Shown: in pieces, positions 62,643-64,000 of the stretch | How positions within the stretch are numbered: the first letter of the stretch is position 1 | How the letters are laid out: the number at the start of each line of letters is the position of its first letter | Assembly (NCBI GenBank): GCA_000745135.1 | Contig: JQNH01000001.1 | Coordinates: 1,860,001-1,924,000, forward strand | Origin: Rhizobiales bacterium YIM 77505 | GTDB lineage: Bacteria; Pseudomonadota; Alphaproteobacteria; Rhizobiales; Beijerinckiaceae | DNA length: 64,000 nucleotides | Direction of reading: 5' to 3' | Translations under genes and position numbers: made by a program | The notes under the pieces: generated by a model | Database searches by the model: none | What the model was told of the DNA's origin: nothing | Seen by the model: the letters and a program-made list of their open reading frames with translations, nothing else

Positions 62643-63611
62643 ATGTTGCCGGGCAAGGATGAGCTGACGATCGGCTTCGCGCATGTGGCGTATCAGCTCC
62701 AGAGCCGCTTCGACGCAAGGCAGACCGGCATTCGGAGCTTTCAGGTTCATTCTCTGGACGAGTTGCGGGCGCGTATCGGCGAGGTCGATGTGCTGGTGGT
62801 CTCGGGCTTATGGCGCAACGACATGATCGAGGCCGCTCCGAAGTTGAGGTTCATCCAGTCGATCAGCGCCGGGGTCGACCAGTACGACAAGGGCCTGCTC
62901 GCGGCGCGCGGGGTGCGTCTGGCGAGCGCGCAAGGGGCGAACGAGCGTGCCGTCGCCGAGCATGCCATGGCGCTCATCCTCGCGCTCGCCCGCCGGCTCC
63001 CGGAGGCGCGCGACCACCAGGCCAAGCGCCTCTGGCGCGGCATGGTGAGCGACTTCGCTCGCCGGGAGGACGAGCTGTCGGGCAAGACGCTCCTTATCGT
63101 CGGCCTTGGGCGCATCGGCGGGCGCTTGGCGCGGCTCGCCAAGGCCTTCGATATGACGGTGATGGGCGTAAGACGTGATCCGCGCGCCGGCCACGATGGC
63201 GCCGACTCGGTGCATGGCCTTGGCGAGCTTCACGCTCTCCTGCCCGAGGCCGATGTCGTGGCGCTCACCTGCCCGCTCACCCCCGAGACCGAGAAGCTCA
63301 TCGACGCACGGGCGCTTGCGCGCATGAAGCCGTCCGCGGTGCTCATCAATGTCGCCCGCGGCCGCGTGGTGGACGAGGCGGCTCTCATCGAGGCATTGGC
63401 CGCTGAGCGTCTCGCCGCCGCCGGGATCGACGTGACGGTCGAAGAACCTCTTCCTGCGGAGTCGCCCCTGTGGGGCTTCGAGAACGTGCTTGTGACGCCG
63501 CACACGGCCGGCGAGACACGCCGCTACGAGGACAACGTGCTCGACATCCTTCTGGAGAACCTTGATCGCCTCAGGCGCGGTGAGACGAGCCTGCGCAACC
63601 AGGTGGTCTGA
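62643..63611 (+). CDS. D-isomer-specific 2-hydroxyacid dehydrogenase
   Basis: 322 residues with GGAGG six bases upstream of the ATG. The Rossmann motif VGLGRIGGRLARLAKAF (about 153-169), the catalytic Arg in NVARGRVVDE and the His in VTPHTAGE are present; the Glu region reads DVTVEEPLP. It reduces 2-oxo acids or oxidises D-2-hydroxy acids with NAD(P). Specificity (glyoxylate, hydroxypyruvate or other) is not evident. Confidence 0.93.
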   Translation: MLPGKDELTIGFAHVAYQLQSRFDARQTGIRSFQVHSLDELRARIGEVDVLVVSGLWRNDMIEAAPKLRFIQSISAGVDQYDKGLLAARGVRLASAQGANERAVAEHAMALILALARRLPEARDHQAKRLWRGMVSDFARREDELSGKTLLIVGLGRIGGRLARLAKAFDMTVMGVRRDPRAGHDGADSVHGLGELHALLPEADVVALTCPLTPETEKLIDARALARMKPSAVLINVARGRVVDEAALIEALAAERLAAAGIDVTVEEPLPAESPLWGFENVLVTPHTAGETRRYEDNVLDILLENLDRLRRGETSLRNQVV

Positions 63612-63683
63612 CGAAGCGGCTGCGGCAACTCTCGTGGCGCGGTGTCCCGACTAGGCCCACGGCGGAGCATGATGGCGCATGCT

Positions 63684-64000
63684 CTATGAGACCGCAGCCG
63701 CCAGCCGCTCGAGGAAGGTCTCGAGCGCCTTCTCGGGCTCGACACCCTCCTCCGTCAAGGCCTTGATTCCCCATTGAGCCAGCACCGTCTCGCCGATCGG
63801 GTCCGGGCGGAGCATGAAGACATAAGAAGGCGGCCGATCCTTCTCGTAGCCGGACTCGCGCCAGGTCTTCCAAAGCCGGTGCAGGAGGAAGCGGATATTC
63901 AAATCGGAGAGGCTGTAGCCGACGAAGAGAATGGTGCGGCCAAGCGCGTCCGCCCGAAACTTGATGTCGAGGGGCGATTCGAAGGACAGGCGGTCGAGAT
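63684..64000 (-). CDS. SIR2-like domain protein, C-terminal fragment
   Basis: The last 105 codons of a gene that continues beyond the right edge. The segment RTILFVGYSLSDLNIRFLLH is the characteristic end of the SIR2_2-type NAD-binding domain, followed by RLWKTWRE and a helical tail ending RLAAAVS. Some SIR2-like proteins are NADases of antiphage systems and others are housekeeping deacylases; the catalytic part lies outside the window, so no choice is possible. Confidence 0.8.
   Translation of the reverse strand, partial: LDRLSFESPLDIKFRADALGRTILFVGYSLSDLNIRFLLHRLWKTWRESGYEKDRPPSYVFMLRPDPIGETVLAQWGIKALTEEGVEPEKALETFLERLAAAVS

Overview
The window is GC-rich, gene-dense chromosomal DNA of an alphaproteobacterium, most likely of the order Hyphomicrobiales (Rhizobiales). 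The evidence is the gene order fusA-rpsG-rpsL / rpoC-rpoB-rplL-rplJ-rplA-rplK-nusG-secE / tRNA-Trp-tuf, NepR-type general stress response parts, a PuuE-UraD fusion with a membrane PuuD urate oxidase, and a DUF2336 gene. No genus can be named from the sequence alone. No insertion sequence, prophage, CRISPR array or replication origin was seen.

Bases 1-15,500 are the core transcription and translation block, all on the minus strand. Read 5' to 3' it runs tuf, tRNA-Trp, secE, nusG, rplK, rplA, rplJ, rplL, rpoB, rpoC, rpsL, rpsG and the start of fusA. I could place sigma-70-type promoters (two hexamers 17 bases apart) before tuf, secE, rplJ and rpsL, and a terminator after rpoC. rplJ starts with GTG behind a long structured leader. 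Bases 15,500-20,100 hold a PAS-PAS hybrid histidine kinase with a textbook EcfG promoter (GGAAC-N16-CGTT), tRNA-Gly, tRNA-Tyr, rlmB, two small exported proteins and tRNA-Thr. The kinase sits inside the usually compact tRNA-Tyr/tRNA-Gly/tuf cluster.

Bases 20,100-23,110 are sparse: small proteins, a NepR-like anti-sigma gene behind a second perfect EcfG promoter, about 0.9 kb with no convincing gene, and a lysine/alanine-rich histone H1-like protein. Bases 23,200-31,400 carry a YcgN-like protein coupled to a DsbA-family oxidoreductase, a cytochrome P450, an amidoligase coupled to a class-I glutamine-amidotransferase-like hydrolase, a second TrmH-type methyltransferase, an amidase and two c-type cytochromes. 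Bases 31,600-39,540 hold a lone molybdenum hydroxylase large subunit, an RND efflux pump with its adaptor, and a rhodanese/LysM-BON pair.

Bases 39,600-47,000 are a urate-catabolism region: puuE-uraD, uraH, puuD and an allantoate amidohydrolase-like gene. Together they could take urate through 5-hydroxyisourate, OHCU, allantoin and allantoate towards ureidoglycolate. An HtrA-type protease, a threonine dehydratase and a heme-binding HbpS-like gene are interspersed. The rest (47,100-64,000) is mixed metabolism and envelope genes: an exported metallo-beta-lactamase-fold enzyme, cutA, nadK, a DUF2336/transglycosylase pair, a MaoC/CitE pair, flavin reductase and nitroreductase, a YfhO-like membrane protein, treZ, a VOC dioxygenase, an M20 amidohydrolase and a 2-hydroxyacid dehydrogenase. 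The right edge cuts a SIR2-like gene.

The least explained items are the two EcfG-controlled loci, the amidoligase/amidotransferase pair beside a P450, the orphan molybdenum hydroxylase with adjacent cytochromes, and the histone-like gene next to a gene-poor stretch.
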